NCBI GenBank assembly: GCA_902702965.1
Contig: CACRXP010000661.1
Coordinates: 156,580 to 220,579, forward strand
Direction: 5' to 3'
DNA: 64,000 nucleotides
From: Spirometra erinaceieuropaei
Taxonomy: Eukaryota > Platyhelminthes > Cestoda > Diphyllobothriidea > Diphyllobothriidae
The notes below the pieces were generated by a model, which did no database searches, was not told where the DNA came from, and was given only the letters and a program-made list of their open reading frames with translations. Below, piece after piece: positions 11,495 through 23,200 of this stretch (its first letter is position 1; each line of letters opens with the position of its first letter). A program made the position numbers and the translations under genes.

Positions 11495-13690
11495 TTAAAC
11501 TGCTTCCTAGAACTCGTCTCTTTAATTTTGCAAAGCGCCATTTTCTTGACCTCCTATTCTTATATCCCAATGAATGCAGGCAGGAGAAATTTAACCCACA
11601 CGGGGGTCTTGGAGACTGAGCAGTTCCCAAACGATAGGGGAAGTATTTCCGACCTTTAACCTCCTCTAATTAACCATATCAGTACGGATTTGAATAACTT
11701 GGGTTTCGAATTCAGAGTCTCTGATCTTTGAGCGTTTCTACACTTTTCACCGGTTCCGGATAAGACGGGCAAAATGCCGCATCCTCCTCCTCCTCATCCT
11801 CCAACTTCAAAATTTAGAATATATTTATTTATTTAATACAAACGATAAAGGTGCCAACACAGCAGCCGCTTTAACACCCTTTGTGAAGTAGGGAAAAATA
11901 AAAAGTGCGCACGTGTTTCGATCATAACGCCACAAGTATTGGCTGTCGAAGATCCCCCAAATACACCACGTGTTATTTAAGTGGATGTGTGGCCAGTGTA
12001 CGATCGGATCTCGCGTCCACGAGCGAGCCATGAAGATTGCATAAAGGAGGCAGTTAGCCTGGCCCCCAGTCCCCGAAATTAGTTACCCAAAATACATGCA
12101 GGGAACTGACCACAAGGATTGAGTCATCCAGTCAGCTGGCAGCTTTTGGAGACGCGAGCAAGCATTATACGTCTGAAGTAACAGCACTGGGACGTCAAAA
12201 TCGAAAACCACGAAAATTTACCTACTTCTTCATTTAAGTAGACGTTTACTCGCGTTTGAAAACCTCGGTATAGCAAGAATAAAAATTGGGCGCACTGAAC
12301 TGATTTGATTGTTCTATGCCTGCTGCGAACCCCTTAAATGATATAAGATTAAACCATTCTAATCATACTGAAAAGAAACATACTTTAAAACCAAAATCAG
12401 AGATATGCACAGGTTTAAAAACATCTTGGTCGCCTACGTAGAACATGGTTTCTAAACACAAGGAACGACGGAGAGTGACTGTTACTTTTTGATGGAGCAA
12501 TCGCGGATGGAATTAGTTAACGATGACTCGAAATGTGCCCTCACCCGAGGCTAAAATGCCTAAATTTTTAACCGGGACCCCCGATTTGTGGACAGACGTT
12601 TTACCACTAACAACAAAAACGCGCACAATATACTGTACTTGGAATTGTTGGTAGGAGTTGTTGCCCTATATGAAGACGGATTTAATGTGAACCCTATAAG
12701 TCAGCCGAATAAAATTCCAGTTCCCGCGATTGCTCTTCCTACTTTTTAATGATTATTTAGAATATTTCGAGTTAAAAAAAACAATCTAGGCGAATCTCTG
12801 CCATATCGGCAGACAGCTGTTATTTTTAGTCGTGTTTTTATATATTGTCCTATCCTCGTTTGGTTTCTCGCATTAAAAATCGGATAACTTTGTTGAAGTT
12901 TTGCCTGGTAGAATTTTGGGATGTTTCCATTGATAAAGGCACCTCAGCTCACCAAACTGGTCTGAAGCAGTAAATATCCTGCAGATATCATTAGCTAGCG
13001 TTCCAGTCAGTGAAAAACGACTCATGCAACTATTTGCGTTACATGAAAGTTTACTTCAGGAAAATGTGCTCTTAAGAGTGAAAAGATGGAACTCCATAAA
13101 TTTCCCATCATTCAAATACGAACCGGGGACACTCTGGTGCATCCTGCTCCAGTCTCGAAAAGTAAGGCAATGACACTTTCTAAACCAAAGTTGAGACAAC
13201 GTTGAGCGTGACTGCCGTTGGCAGTTGACGCTATTCGTGATAACCAACAGCTATCGAGTACTGTAATAACGGTTATAGCACCCACAGGAGGCGATAGCAT
13301 ATCGTGTTTTAAAAATTCTGGCAGCACAATGCGTGACTGGCAATTCTTCTTCCACAGTAGGTGGGTTAACTAAATGTTGTAGATCAGTCTTATTAAAACG
13401 CGGTGGTATTCCAAACTTAAGGAATAATACACGGAAAAATGACTGCAGTATAAAGAGTAGGACGTTTTATTCCGCTGGCATTGAAGAATATCAGGACTTT
13501 TCAGCAACTTAACTGAGACGCTCAAAAGTGCAGGTTGTTTTAGTTTCATCGTGTAAAAGTGTGAAGTACACAAACAGTCGTCAACAGAATACAGTATCTA
13601 AGCGCCCCTTAAATAGGTGACTTATCTGAAAAACTCTTCCAAGCGATCGAAAACATATTGGTAGTTGACTTCAATTGTGGACTTTGATTT
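11495..13690. other. non-coding stretch
   Basis: AT-rich, with no recognisable gene, RNA or repeat beyond a short CTC cluster near 11783. Confidence 0.45.
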
Positions 13691-14600
13691 TCCCAGCAAT
13701 GAGATTTAAAGTATGTATGAGTTTTCAAAGGTGAGTCAAACAACCATCTGCATAAAAAAGAACATCCAACTATTCAGGGTTTCGGAAAATGCCTCCCAAA
13801 ATATGTCTGACTTAGGATGTTTTAAAAACACGTAATATATAATCCGTCTTCGCGGGAAATCAATTCGGACCACTGAAAATCATGCAGTATTCAGCAATAT
13901 TTCAAGGCTAACCTCAAGCTCAACGTAGTCAGAATGGACCAACTATGTAAACTAATTCCACAGAGGAAAAGTTCCTTTTATATGCACGACAGGGTATGTT
14001 TAAATTAATTGGTCACCGACCCCATGTGACCTCATGAAAACATTTTCCCCATGATGTCTCTATCGGCGGAATCAGGCAAAACCCTATTTGCCTTACTAAA
14101 CCGCATCTCAATTAATGCAAAAGCGAAAAAATACGAAAACATCTTAAGATCACACCATGGAATCTATACCCGGAATGTAGACTGTTGGCAAACCGCCGTA
14201 CCAAACAATACACTAACTCTTAAGGGATATTCAAATGCGAATTTCCCTAAAAGACTATTTCCAAGCTTTATTCTGTGATTGCTATCATATCTGACGGGTT
14301 TATTATAGACAGTTATCCTATGTGTCCAAAAGTACATATTAGTCAATTACAACCATTTTTGACGCTTTTAGAACTTTGCTCGTTTCTAAAAAATTGGAAG
14401 TTCTAAACAAAGTAATATTAACCTTAGTGTTTATTTCATGTTTTTAATCTCCTTAAAATTCTTCCATATGAATGCAGCTATTGAGATGATACATGTTTGT
14501 TGGTTTGCGAGTGATTATCAATCATCCGCAAGGCACCTATTCTCATTTAGATCATTTGATGTAAATGATATAACGTAATTGACCACGCAATTATACATGT
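13690..14600 (+). repeat. dispersed repeat family 3, copy with empty foldback site
   Basis: About 900 bp related to 23600-24212 plus 25211-25500, and on the opposite strand to 55080-55330. Shared landmarks are TTCAGCAATATTT, GGTCACCGACCC, TTTGCCTTA, GTTGGCAAACCGCC and GAGTGATT. At 13876-13890 it preserves the intact target site that is split by the foldback element at 24213. No conserved coding frame is visible. Confidence 0.65.
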
Positions 14601-16220
14601 GGAAGTGACGATGGTTATCATAATCAGGGGACGTTTATTCGGAGTAGATTATAAAATTCATAACTTTCGGGACTTAAATGGAACTCCTGGAGTCATTCTC
14701 GTCATTTTTTCACTTCTTTTGTACATTTACTGCTGCTCTCTAATTTCGACAGATCAATCTACTTCTCCTCCGCATGCAGAAACGTAACACTTTTCACTAG
14801 GTCTGTCAACTCACCTAGCCATTTCATTACGCAAATTAACACTTTGATTGGCTAGCCTGGACGCAGTTGATTGGCTCTGATTTTGGGCTTTTTTTCGTAT
14901 CGCTACTCACTGGCAGGCACGTCGACAGTCGTTCCTACCTGATGTGAACTAAAAGATGTAGTTCCGTCGAAAGACTGAAGTTAAATTTAATTATTTCCGG
15001 AATTTTCCCGCATAATACATCATTGAAACAAAGAAGAGAGTCGTATTTGTAGTTTTAAATTCGCTTACCGAAACAAAAGTACTTTGGGGAGTTGGTGGCG
15101 AGCAAAAAAGAAGATTTATTTGGTCTGCCGGCGGGTAGACATTAGATTCCATTGCACTTTTAAGTCGGATAGGCATTTTAGAATACCCCGGAAGCTCATT
15201 AGTTGAAGTAAATCAGGAAATATGCAAAGCCTCATAAAAAACTTCATAAAATCGAGATTGACCTAATGCACTAACTTATATATCTAATGAAATGTAAACG
15301 ACCTTTGGTTGTACATGGTCACAAAAATATTTGTAGTGATACCTTGTCCGTTGAAAGCGGAAATGGTGAACAAACAAAAACTTTTTATCAAAGAACTGAC
15401 GACGATTCGCAGAAAATCATACTTAGCTTACGTGCAAACAAATGAACAACTAGAAAGCACAAACATTGTCGGTTTTAAAGTCCTCGACTAATAGCCTTTG
15501 GCCGCATATTCCCTACGAATTTGTGCAATAAGAAGTTTTTCAACAGACTGGTGTTTGGGAATGTGTAGGGATATTTGTCGGTATTATCATAGAAGCCTAA
15601 CCAAACTCTTCTATTTTATATTGTACGAGATGCAATCGTCATTGATGATGACTTTATTTGATTTTGTCGCGGGCCTTGTCACAGGGGTAAAAATCGCGTG
15701 AAACCACGAACTAAGAAACTAGCCAGAAACTACATGGGGAGAGTTCTTTATTTCCAAAACTACGAGGGGCCGTTTGGTGAAGGCGCATTTCTATGCTGAA
15801 AGCGTTGAGGCCTTCTGAGAGAATAATACTTCCCATAGTTTCGACCATTAAATTACTTGGACCAGAATAGATCTCTGTGGAGTTCAGTCATGTAATCGGC
15901 TTCTGGACGCACGTCTTAATGTACCTAGCGGTTTACCTCATACTTCTAAATCCGTATAAACAGAAAACGGGAAATAGGCGTTCACAGCTGAAGCCTGCGG
16001 TAAATACCCCCTTCATCTGTGTAAACCCCCCATCCAATAAATTGGCTCATGCCTAGAAATTGTTTATCCAGGTCCTTAATCTTGGGGACATAGAGAGTCA
16101 CAACCAACACCAATTCAAAAGCTCAAATTGATAGTCTATTCTCACTCTTATATTAAGTTCCTATCAAGTCACAAGGTAAATATTTTAATGAAATCTTACT
16201 TTTAAACCAACAAGTTATAA
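14601..16220. other. non-coding stretch
   Basis: No recognised gene or repeat. Short open frames only. Confidence 0.4.
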
Positions 16221-16222
16221 TC

Positions 16223-16744
16223 ATGGCAGTGACTCAACAAAATATTGGGACACGCTCCTTAAGTGTAGTGGTGTCAACTAGCACTCACGCTCAACTGCAG
16301 ACCCGCCTACATGAGCACAAACTGGCAACACGGAGACTAGACCCAAACTCACAGCTTGCGGCTCACATCGGGGAAACTGGTCACAGTTTTGATTTTCAAG
16401 GAGCAGCCGTCATAGGCAGGGGCACCTCAAGGACTGAGCGTCTCACTCTTGAGGCTTGGTACTCAGATGCCAACTCCATCAACAGGCATCTAGACCTTCC
16501 TTCGGCCTATAAAGTCCTACGTCACTTCATACACCGTGACGAGGACAAGACAATCACACGGAGCCTAAGAATGCCGAGCAAACACGGCCTGTCGACCACT
16601 TCACCCAAAAGGGGAAAGCAAACGAAACCAACCCCAATTGAGGTGACGACACGTATTACAGGAGGCCACCAACATTCACAGGCGACGGCCAGTAGGACGA
16701 GGCAGAGAAGGAAGAAAAAAATCGATCAGCCCAGGGCCAACTAA
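16223..16744 (+). pseudogene. Penelope-like element, GIY-YIG end, 5' truncated
   Basis: The frame encodes the C-terminal part of a PLE protein. From about residue 20 it matches the GIY-YIG nuclease after the YIG strand: the arginine helix (RLHEHKLATRR), then SQLAAH, TGHSFDF, the catalytic glutamate in LEAWYSD, and NSINRHLDLP. The GIY and YIG tyrosines and the whole reverse transcriptase are missing, so nuclease activity is not expected. After the domain comes a basic tail of about 70 residues. In PLEs this nuclease nicks the target to prime reverse transcription. The methionine at 16223 merely opens the frame. A hammerhead-like motif follows 50 bp after the stop. Confidence 0.85.
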
Positions 16745-16787
16745 TGCGGCAGTCCATTCAAAAATGCTGATCGATTTTTTCACTTGA

Positions 16788-16832
16788 CGCTTTGACAATG
16801 GAGAGCAGCCCCAGCTCTTCGAAACGTCAGCC
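16788..16832 (+). ncRNA. hammerhead-like ribozyme motif, PLE 3' region
   Basis: The parts in order are: box TTGACAA (16792-16798), an extra T, helix II GGAGAGC / GCTCTTC (16800-16806 with 16814-16820, 7 bp including one wobble pair), GAA (16821-16823), the self-complementary ACGT (16824-16827), and C as predicted cleavage base (16828). The first base of the box is T instead of C, so activity may be lost. Helix II differs from the other copies but stays paired. Confidence 0.5.
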
Positions 16833-17329
16833 AGAAAAGTCCCCCGATCCGGTGAGCAATTCATTCTCCTCAGATTACCGACCCGGATCTCTAACTTTTG
16901 CTAAACTGCTTGAATAGTTTTTTTCGCTGGAGATTTCACGGTTAAATGGCCTTTTTAAAGTAATGCCGAAGAGAAACTTAAGACGCCTGCTAACTCCAAT
17001 TTCTCTTAAATATACCAGTTTGTTTTTTGTAGACACAAAAAGTCCCTCCGCTTTTAATTTTGGATCGATCCCGCTATTTTTATTTAAATGTGGTTTTATT
17101 ATCATGGAGAGTGATAAATTAAAAACAAGTCAGATAACCATTAGAGTTTCAGAGGAGAGAAGAGTCGTCCGTTCTGAGGGGTGATTCTGTCTACCTACCC
17201 TCAGAGACTGTAGAGGCATGCGTGCAGCTCTCAATATACGGCAAGTTTTTCTTGCTGCATACGGCATCAATGTCGAGAAAATAAAAGGTTCTAAGGCAGC
17301 TAAAATCCGACACTGGAAATAGTCATTAT

Positions 17330-17680
17330 GTCGGTCAGCCGTTGGTCTTGACAAGGTGGACTACCAAAACAAAGTGCTAACGCTCCTCAACGATCAAGGG
17401 TCCTGACGCTGACAGCCCCAAATGACGAGGGTAAACAGAATACTGGTCTGACTGAGGAAGGATAGGGCCATACCCTTCAAAAAACTGGCAAGAGCCACAG
17501 CCGCGGCTGCGGTGTGATTCTACGGCCTCCGAAAAGTGCACAAGCAAGAGTTCCTCCCCCTGCCAATCATCTCACTCCAGGGACTCGTAATCTGGTTATT
17601 CCAGAAGCTGGGGTACCCAACCGCGAACTCGCAGACAACGGTGTCCTCAGCAGAGCAGTTCCTCGACAAAGTAAGAGCAG
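17330..17680 (+). pseudogene. Penelope-like reverse transcriptase, N-terminal fragment
   Basis: Conceptual translation, with frame changes, shows the start of a PLE reverse transcriptase. First comes DKVDYQNKVLTLLND, then (frame at 17515-17670) FYGLRKVHK, PLPIISL, WLFQKL and TANSQTTVSSAEQFLDKV. These line up with the conserved segments before motif A in the better copy at 33152-33929. Motifs A-C are absent. It may be the displaced upstream part of the 16223 element or an independent insertion. Confidence 0.75.
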
Positions 17681-17699
17681 TTGCATTAACACTTCCCAG

Positions 17700-18479
17700 T
17701 AGACACCTCTTCATTTTTTGACATTTCGCCTGGCGACAACATTCCTCTAGCCGACTCCAAGTGATGATCGCATTCGCCCCAACGTCCTGAGAACAGTCAC
17801 GTACACTACGCGTGTTTGACACGCAGACAGCGTTCACAACCTAACCCCAACCCCTCCCCCACCCCAGCTCCACCGTTTTTAACACGCTGATTTCGTCATG
17901 CAGATAACGTAGGAACAGAGAGTTTAACTAGCCCTGCCCCCTGAGACATAATTAAATCCCGCTCACAACTGATAAGCTCATTCTCCATGTAACTGTATTG
18001 GATTGGCGATGAATTACCCAAAGCATGTTTTCGCCAACTGACATTTTCACCTTCGTTAGGCTATTGAAATGTTTCCTGTACAGAGATTGTGGTATTACTA
18101 CTTTTTCTAAGTTAGACATCACCCGAACTCGAACTCTGCAAAAGCATCTTGCCATATACTCAAGAGCATAGATGAGTACATGACAAATAAGCGTTAGATA
18201 TTTCCTTACGTCTGGAAATTTCTAGTGACTCGCTGGCATTGTCACGTAGTTCAGGACAGAAGCCGTTTGTATTTAAAAAGGGGTTCTAACTAAGGAATGG
18301 CCTCTTATTCCCTGAAAATGATCTGCGCATGCACTCATAATGAAGCTGGTCTGATTAACGCGGACATAAAAGTGTAGTTTGAAGTTTGCAGAGACTGTTT
18401 TTCTAAATATTTCCCACTTAAATTAATGCTGCCAACAGAAAACGAAAACGCCCAGGGCAGTGCTTAGAAAACCAGTTGA
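17700..18479. other. non-coding stretch
   Basis: No feature recognised. It includes a C-rich run near 17840-17875. Confidence 0.4.
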
Positions 18480-19000
18480 CCAGCATACGTTTGTTTTAGA
18501 TAACTTCTCATCAGGCCAGGGAATTTAAATGAAAACGGAGCAGGAGTAAAAACTTGTCAGCGATAAGGGAAATCGATCAAAGCATAGACGGGGTGTGGGT
18601 GGGGGTAATAGTAATCACTGCCAGGGACGGACTTAGAGCAGAGAGGCGCGGAGAACTGCATAGTTAGTGGACCTTTGGCCGCGGTGGGTGCGAAGCCTGA
18701 ACGTGTCGCTTCGGTGTGCACAAGATCAATTTCCGCAACCTTATTACAATCACTTCAGCTGTTGCTAACAGCCGTTGACCTAGTAGCTTAGGGTAGCTTG
18801 ATGGAAAGCTTCGCTGAGGTCCACGCGGTGTCCGGAATCAACGACATGTACGAGAACGGCGATGTTTATGCTCCTAACCTTTTCCCAGTCACGACGGGAA
18901 GTATTCTCGCATTTTCTTGGATAGGCGCCGATCCGTGCGACCACAATAACCTGCTCCACAGGAGCAAGTAAAGGAGTTGATGCACATTGCTGTGGTCTGA
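18480..19000 (-). pseudogene. second PLE lineage, GIY-YIG remnant and 3' UTR
   Basis: On the minus strand at 18790-18980 the translation carries the pattern EKVRSINIAVLVHVVDSGHRVD. This is the GIY-YIG segment of another PLE lineage, distinct from the LEAW...SINRH type elsewhere in the window. The non-coding part down to 18480 matches 48030-48290 (blocks around TGACCTAGTAGCTTAGGGTAGC and TTCTCRTCAGGCCAG), so both are 3' ends of the same family. The GIY-YIG core is broken. Confidence 0.65.
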
Positions 19001-19591
19001 GTTGGCAACATACAATTACTCTCTCCGCATACAAGAGGATTAGCAGAGAAAAGTATTCAAAACCCCTGCTGCTGGAAAGGTTTATGAGACAACTTGATTA
19101 AGGTGTCTTCTTAGGAGTTCACTAGCAGGTTGGAAAGATCCAGGACTTGTCTGCCAAAAATGGTATCCTGACAGGTTTATTGCAAAAAATATTTCTGGGC
19201 AATTAAAGGTCACTTTTTAAGGGGACGCTGCAAAAATCTACATATCGAGCTGACTCCAAGAGGGCGGCTATACCTCCAGTACATGAACTAACTCGTGAAA
19301 TGCTAGCTGAAATCCTTAAATGCGTTTTCAACTCGAAAATAATGCTTAAGTAGGCTCGTAATATTAATTACCCCACAGCAAACTCCCAGGGCATTTTCAT
19401 CACTTTGAAATGCCGACTTTTGAACGAAAGTCTTTGCACTCGCCTGTAAAAACTGTATTCTGTACGAGAATACTACTTATGCAATATGAATTTTTCTCAC
19501 CGATTTTCAATGCCCATATAAATTCAAGTATCTTTCATAGAAACCGTGCATAAAAATATTCCTTATTTATATGATGGAAAATCATGTCTTC

Positions 19592-19998
19592 CTGAAGAAG
19601 GAGACACGATCGCTGGGACAAGAGCTTAATTAGCCTGAAGCTGCGGATTCCTGCTCGAGCAATCATCACATCAACACCCAACGCACGAGAGGAACTTGCA
19701 GCAGTTAACGAAGCGAATGTCGGCCATCAAACAATTAGCACACCAAGTGCGACGATCTCGGATGAAGGGGGATCCGTGAATTTTCATAGGTATGCAATAG
19801 CATGGCGACTGCATCCTATAAATACTGCAGCCCCATATGCATGAACCATCCGTATCTGCTTTTGTCTCTGATGATGGGTTCGAGGAGGAATCCGAAACGT
19901 CAGGCTAATAAAGCTCTTGTCTCAGCGATCGTGTATCCTTCTTCAAGACTACTTCCTGGGACTCGTGTCTTCGCTTCTATTGCGTCTTCTTCAAGTTT
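19592..19998 (+). mobile_element. PLE 3' fragment with inverted tail, nested in a foldback element
   Basis: The first 45 bp (19592-19636) are the PLE tail in reverse orientation, ending exactly at the AGGC that follows the predicted hammerhead cleavage site. From about 19637 the same family's 3' region runs forward, matching 46960-47320, through a hammerhead-like motif and AATAAA to a terminal CTTCTTCAAGACTACTTCC block. No coding sequence is retained. An inverted tail joined to a truncated body is a known PLE insertion pattern. Confidence 0.75.
19864..19905 (+). ncRNA. hammerhead-like ribozyme motif, best-preserved copy
   Basis: Helix I: GTCT (19864-19867) with AGGC (19902-19905). Core CTGATGA (19868-19874) is intact. 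One extra T follows. Helix II: GGGTTC (19876-19881) with GAATCC (19888-19893), 6 bp with one wobble pair. Then GAA (19894-19896), palindrome ACGT (19897-19900) and predicted cleavage after C19901. Helix III can only be two base pairs in one molecule, or four in a dimer through ACGT. AATAAA follows at 19907. The extra T is not in the textbook core, so cleavage is unproven. Confidence 0.6.
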
Positions 19999-20278
19999 TA
20001 TACTTAAAGAAAGGGTATAATTTGGTTTTAGGAAACTTTTCTAGTTCCTAAATAATGTTAAACGCGACCTGCCGTTACACTTGCATCCAGAGTTCCGAAA
20101 ATAGAAGTTGAATACTACACAAGCAGCTATTTTTTACACACTGTAGTTTCTGCAGACGGTCGGAAAGAAATTTATTCACAGACTGGCGTCCTGATTCAAC
20201 TGAATTGCCATGGGATTTTTCGAATCAAAAAAGCATTTCAGAATAACGGCCAAAAGTTCTGCTAGCACATCTACTGTA

Positions 20279-23200
20279 AACGATGATGTTATCATCCCAG
20301 CCCTGAATCTGCATAATCCCTGTACTATCGTCCCCGATTAAAGCGGCATCAAAGTCTCCCGGTTAAAATAAACACGAAAACAATTTGGAGATTAACACAT
20401 TTTCAAAATGCACCCCCGTCAGTGCAGAAAATTCCCCGGTTATTGGCTACATGCTGGCTACCAATTTCCTTTAATTCTTTTTACGCGGCCAATGAAACAA
20501 CAAAAACAACAGCAGTGAGAAAATCGATGCGATTAGGAGGGTTTTTCACGCCAACATGCACAGGAAATGCGCTTTGCCAGTACCCCACTAAGACCGTCAC
20601 TGCTGCTTAATGACCCTCTCACAGGAGGGGAAACGAGCGATGAAGAGGGATGTTACTTTCCTAAGAGGCCGGGGGAGGAAAGTGCATATCGGCGGTAACT
20701 GCAGTCTGATTTAGCCAATCAGCGCAGATAAAGGCCTTCTGGGCATGGTCACGAGGGTTCGAAACGGGATCGAAGGATCCTCGATGGAGCCGCAAGACTC
20801 TCTCAGCTATCGTTCCACGCCCCTCACTTTTTGCCGACTGAGTTTAATTCATGACGGGGGCTGCAATTATGGTTATCCACTTATAATAACGCATCGTCCC
20901 TTCGCACTTATGTAAACTCTGTTTCGCATAAGCGGGAACAAAAGTTAACCAGTTTTTCCCTGGAGAAATTGGGTGTGAAGTCTGCTGGATAGTGTTAGTC
21001 TTTTTTCGCCAATTTGTATGTGGTCATCGGCGATTACGATTCGACCGTGTACAGTTGCATTAGGCAAATGGAAAGAAGAAGAAACTGTTCCTGCGTAAGA
21101 CGCTGCAGTACGTGATCTAACTCATCAAACCCGATGACAGAATTTGACAGGAGAATTTTCGCTCGCCTTATAGGCTGCGCACCTTGATCGTTCGTCCAGC
21201 TTTTTCAAGCAAATATCTTTTTTCTTGTGCGGGAAATGTGCCTACGTAATTATATCGAGCAAAATGTTCATAAATCTAAGCGAAAATGGACGTTGCGATA
21301 TATTTGGGCAATACCTAATGCTTATACCTGTCGAAGGTTTTCGGTTGCCCAATTGAGCGAGATTTTCTTTGAGAGGAGAGCAATTTACTATCAAGAATTT
21401 TACTAAACAGAGCTTGGCGCACTTGAAAATCGATTTTTTGTCCAATGCTAACGGCGGGACTCAGTTTGCTCACACACAGGTTATTTTTAAGGGACCAGAC
21501 GTATTTTAGATTTTTAGAGGTCAGATCAGCAAATCTATGCGATTTGGCGTCCTAAAGTGCCCTTGTTAGCACCAGCCCCACCCGGACCCATCAACCCCCC
21601 GGGGACCCGAAGGGGCTATGAGCGGGACTACGGCGGGGCTTGGAATGCCGCAGCCCCTTATAGTACCGTCCCCGAAAAAAAACCCAGGGAGACGCCACTT
21701 CCTCCGTTAAATTAACCCACCCTTTACGGTATCGATCTTCCCCCTTACTGAAATCCCCGTAATATGCGTCACACCATACCACGCAAGGACGTGGAGCATC
21801 AAGTCGTGTTTAGAGCTCTCGGCGTACTTGCAAGTCCTACGCAGCGCCAAGCCTATAGGAAAAAATAATAGACAGTATTTAGTTTCCTGTGCTAGTTTAT
21901 TGTATAACGTATAAAGTAAATAGGAGTAGGGAAATATGCACAGAGAGCATATTGTTTACGGAGGACATATTTTTCCGTCAGTGATCATCGTCATAATAGG
22001 AATCGCGATACACAGCAGGTTCCCGCAAAAATCCTCTCGGCTAGAGGAGCATGCAAATAAATCTTTTCATATCATTTTTTGTCAGAGAGAAAATTCTGTT
22101 TTAAAAAAGGGTTATGGACGGTGTATTATCTCAATTGCTGACTGAAAATCTAACTTAAATAGAAAACTTTATCGCATAAGTAAAAATGGCAGAATTACGT
22201 GACAATTGTGTATCGATTGATTTTTTAAGCGTCAACTGAAATAATGTAATAAATATAAGCAGCAGTCCACAACTGACAAGTACGTATTCGAATAATGCGT
22301 GCAAATGAATAAAGAAGTTTAAGTATGCCGAGTAAAATAAATCACTAAACAAGTGGCTGTTACTTAACATCAGTTATTACATAATTAAGCTTATAATAGT
22401 GAAGCGAAACTACCAGCATACCAACTGAAGAATCGCAGAATTCTCTTTATTTAAAAAAAAACATTTAATACGTTAAAGAATTTGATGAGCATATACGCGA
22501 AAATCGTTATAAATATTAGAAGTCTTCGTACAACGTAAGTTGCATTAAGTTTATCAGTTCAGCTTACCGTGTCCTCCAATGGAGAAACTGACAATTTAAG
22601 GCCAGCTGTACACTGATTGGATGGCTGACGCGACCGAGGGTTGGCCATAGACACTGACCAGACCCTTTAAACAGCCTAATTTTGTCAATATGCAAATGAA
22701 CCCGCATTGCAGGAAGAAAAGATGACGTCCAGAGTTGATGCCCATCCAAAAGACCACGTCTAAGGCCCAAATGGACGTAGCTGCTATTAGAGAGACACTT
22801 GTTAATGAGTGTTGGGGCGTCTACAATAGCGTTCGCAGGTCCTTGGGCGAATCTGGTTGATACAGTCGCAACATCAGGAACAATAACTTCGCCACGGACT
22901 GCGGCATTTGCGCCTTGAAACGAAAGTCTTTCAAATCCGTTAAGAAGCATTTGCTATAAAAGGGGTTTAGTCTTTCATCAGCTTCGCCGCCGTCTACGTC
23001 TTCTAACCACATATGCTTAAAATGCCTATCAAAGGAAAACTGTGGGCAAAGTTGGGGCATTTGGCGTTCCGAAGTATGTTTTGCCACAACGGATGACGTA
23101 AACGGGAGTAAGGGGTCCTCAGTGGTAGCGTAATATGCCATATTTGCACGCTTGTTCAACTTGTACATTGTGCTTCGGTGAATGCTCCAGTAGCTTCAGT

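Larger units (their letters stand above)
19282..20278. mobile_element. foldback DNA element, TACAGTAGG subfamily, copy C with nested PLE
   Basis: The left arm starts near 19282 (AACTAACTCGTGAAATG region) and the right arm ends in CACATCTACTGTA at 20278. The arms are interrupted at 19592 by a PLE fragment, after which foldback sequence resumes near 19999 (ATACTTAAAGAAAGGGTATAA). Divergence is high. Confidence 0.75.

Noticed and set aside
11295..11630. Minus-strand frame with a very long lysine run
   Set aside because: It is the complement of the TTC microsatellite at 11347-11494; the rest of the frame has no family resemblance.
18480..18510. Hammerhead in the second PLE lineage (minus strand, CTGATGAGAAG)
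   Set aside because: I found no helix II or GAAA box at suitable spacing, here or in the homologous site near 48040.
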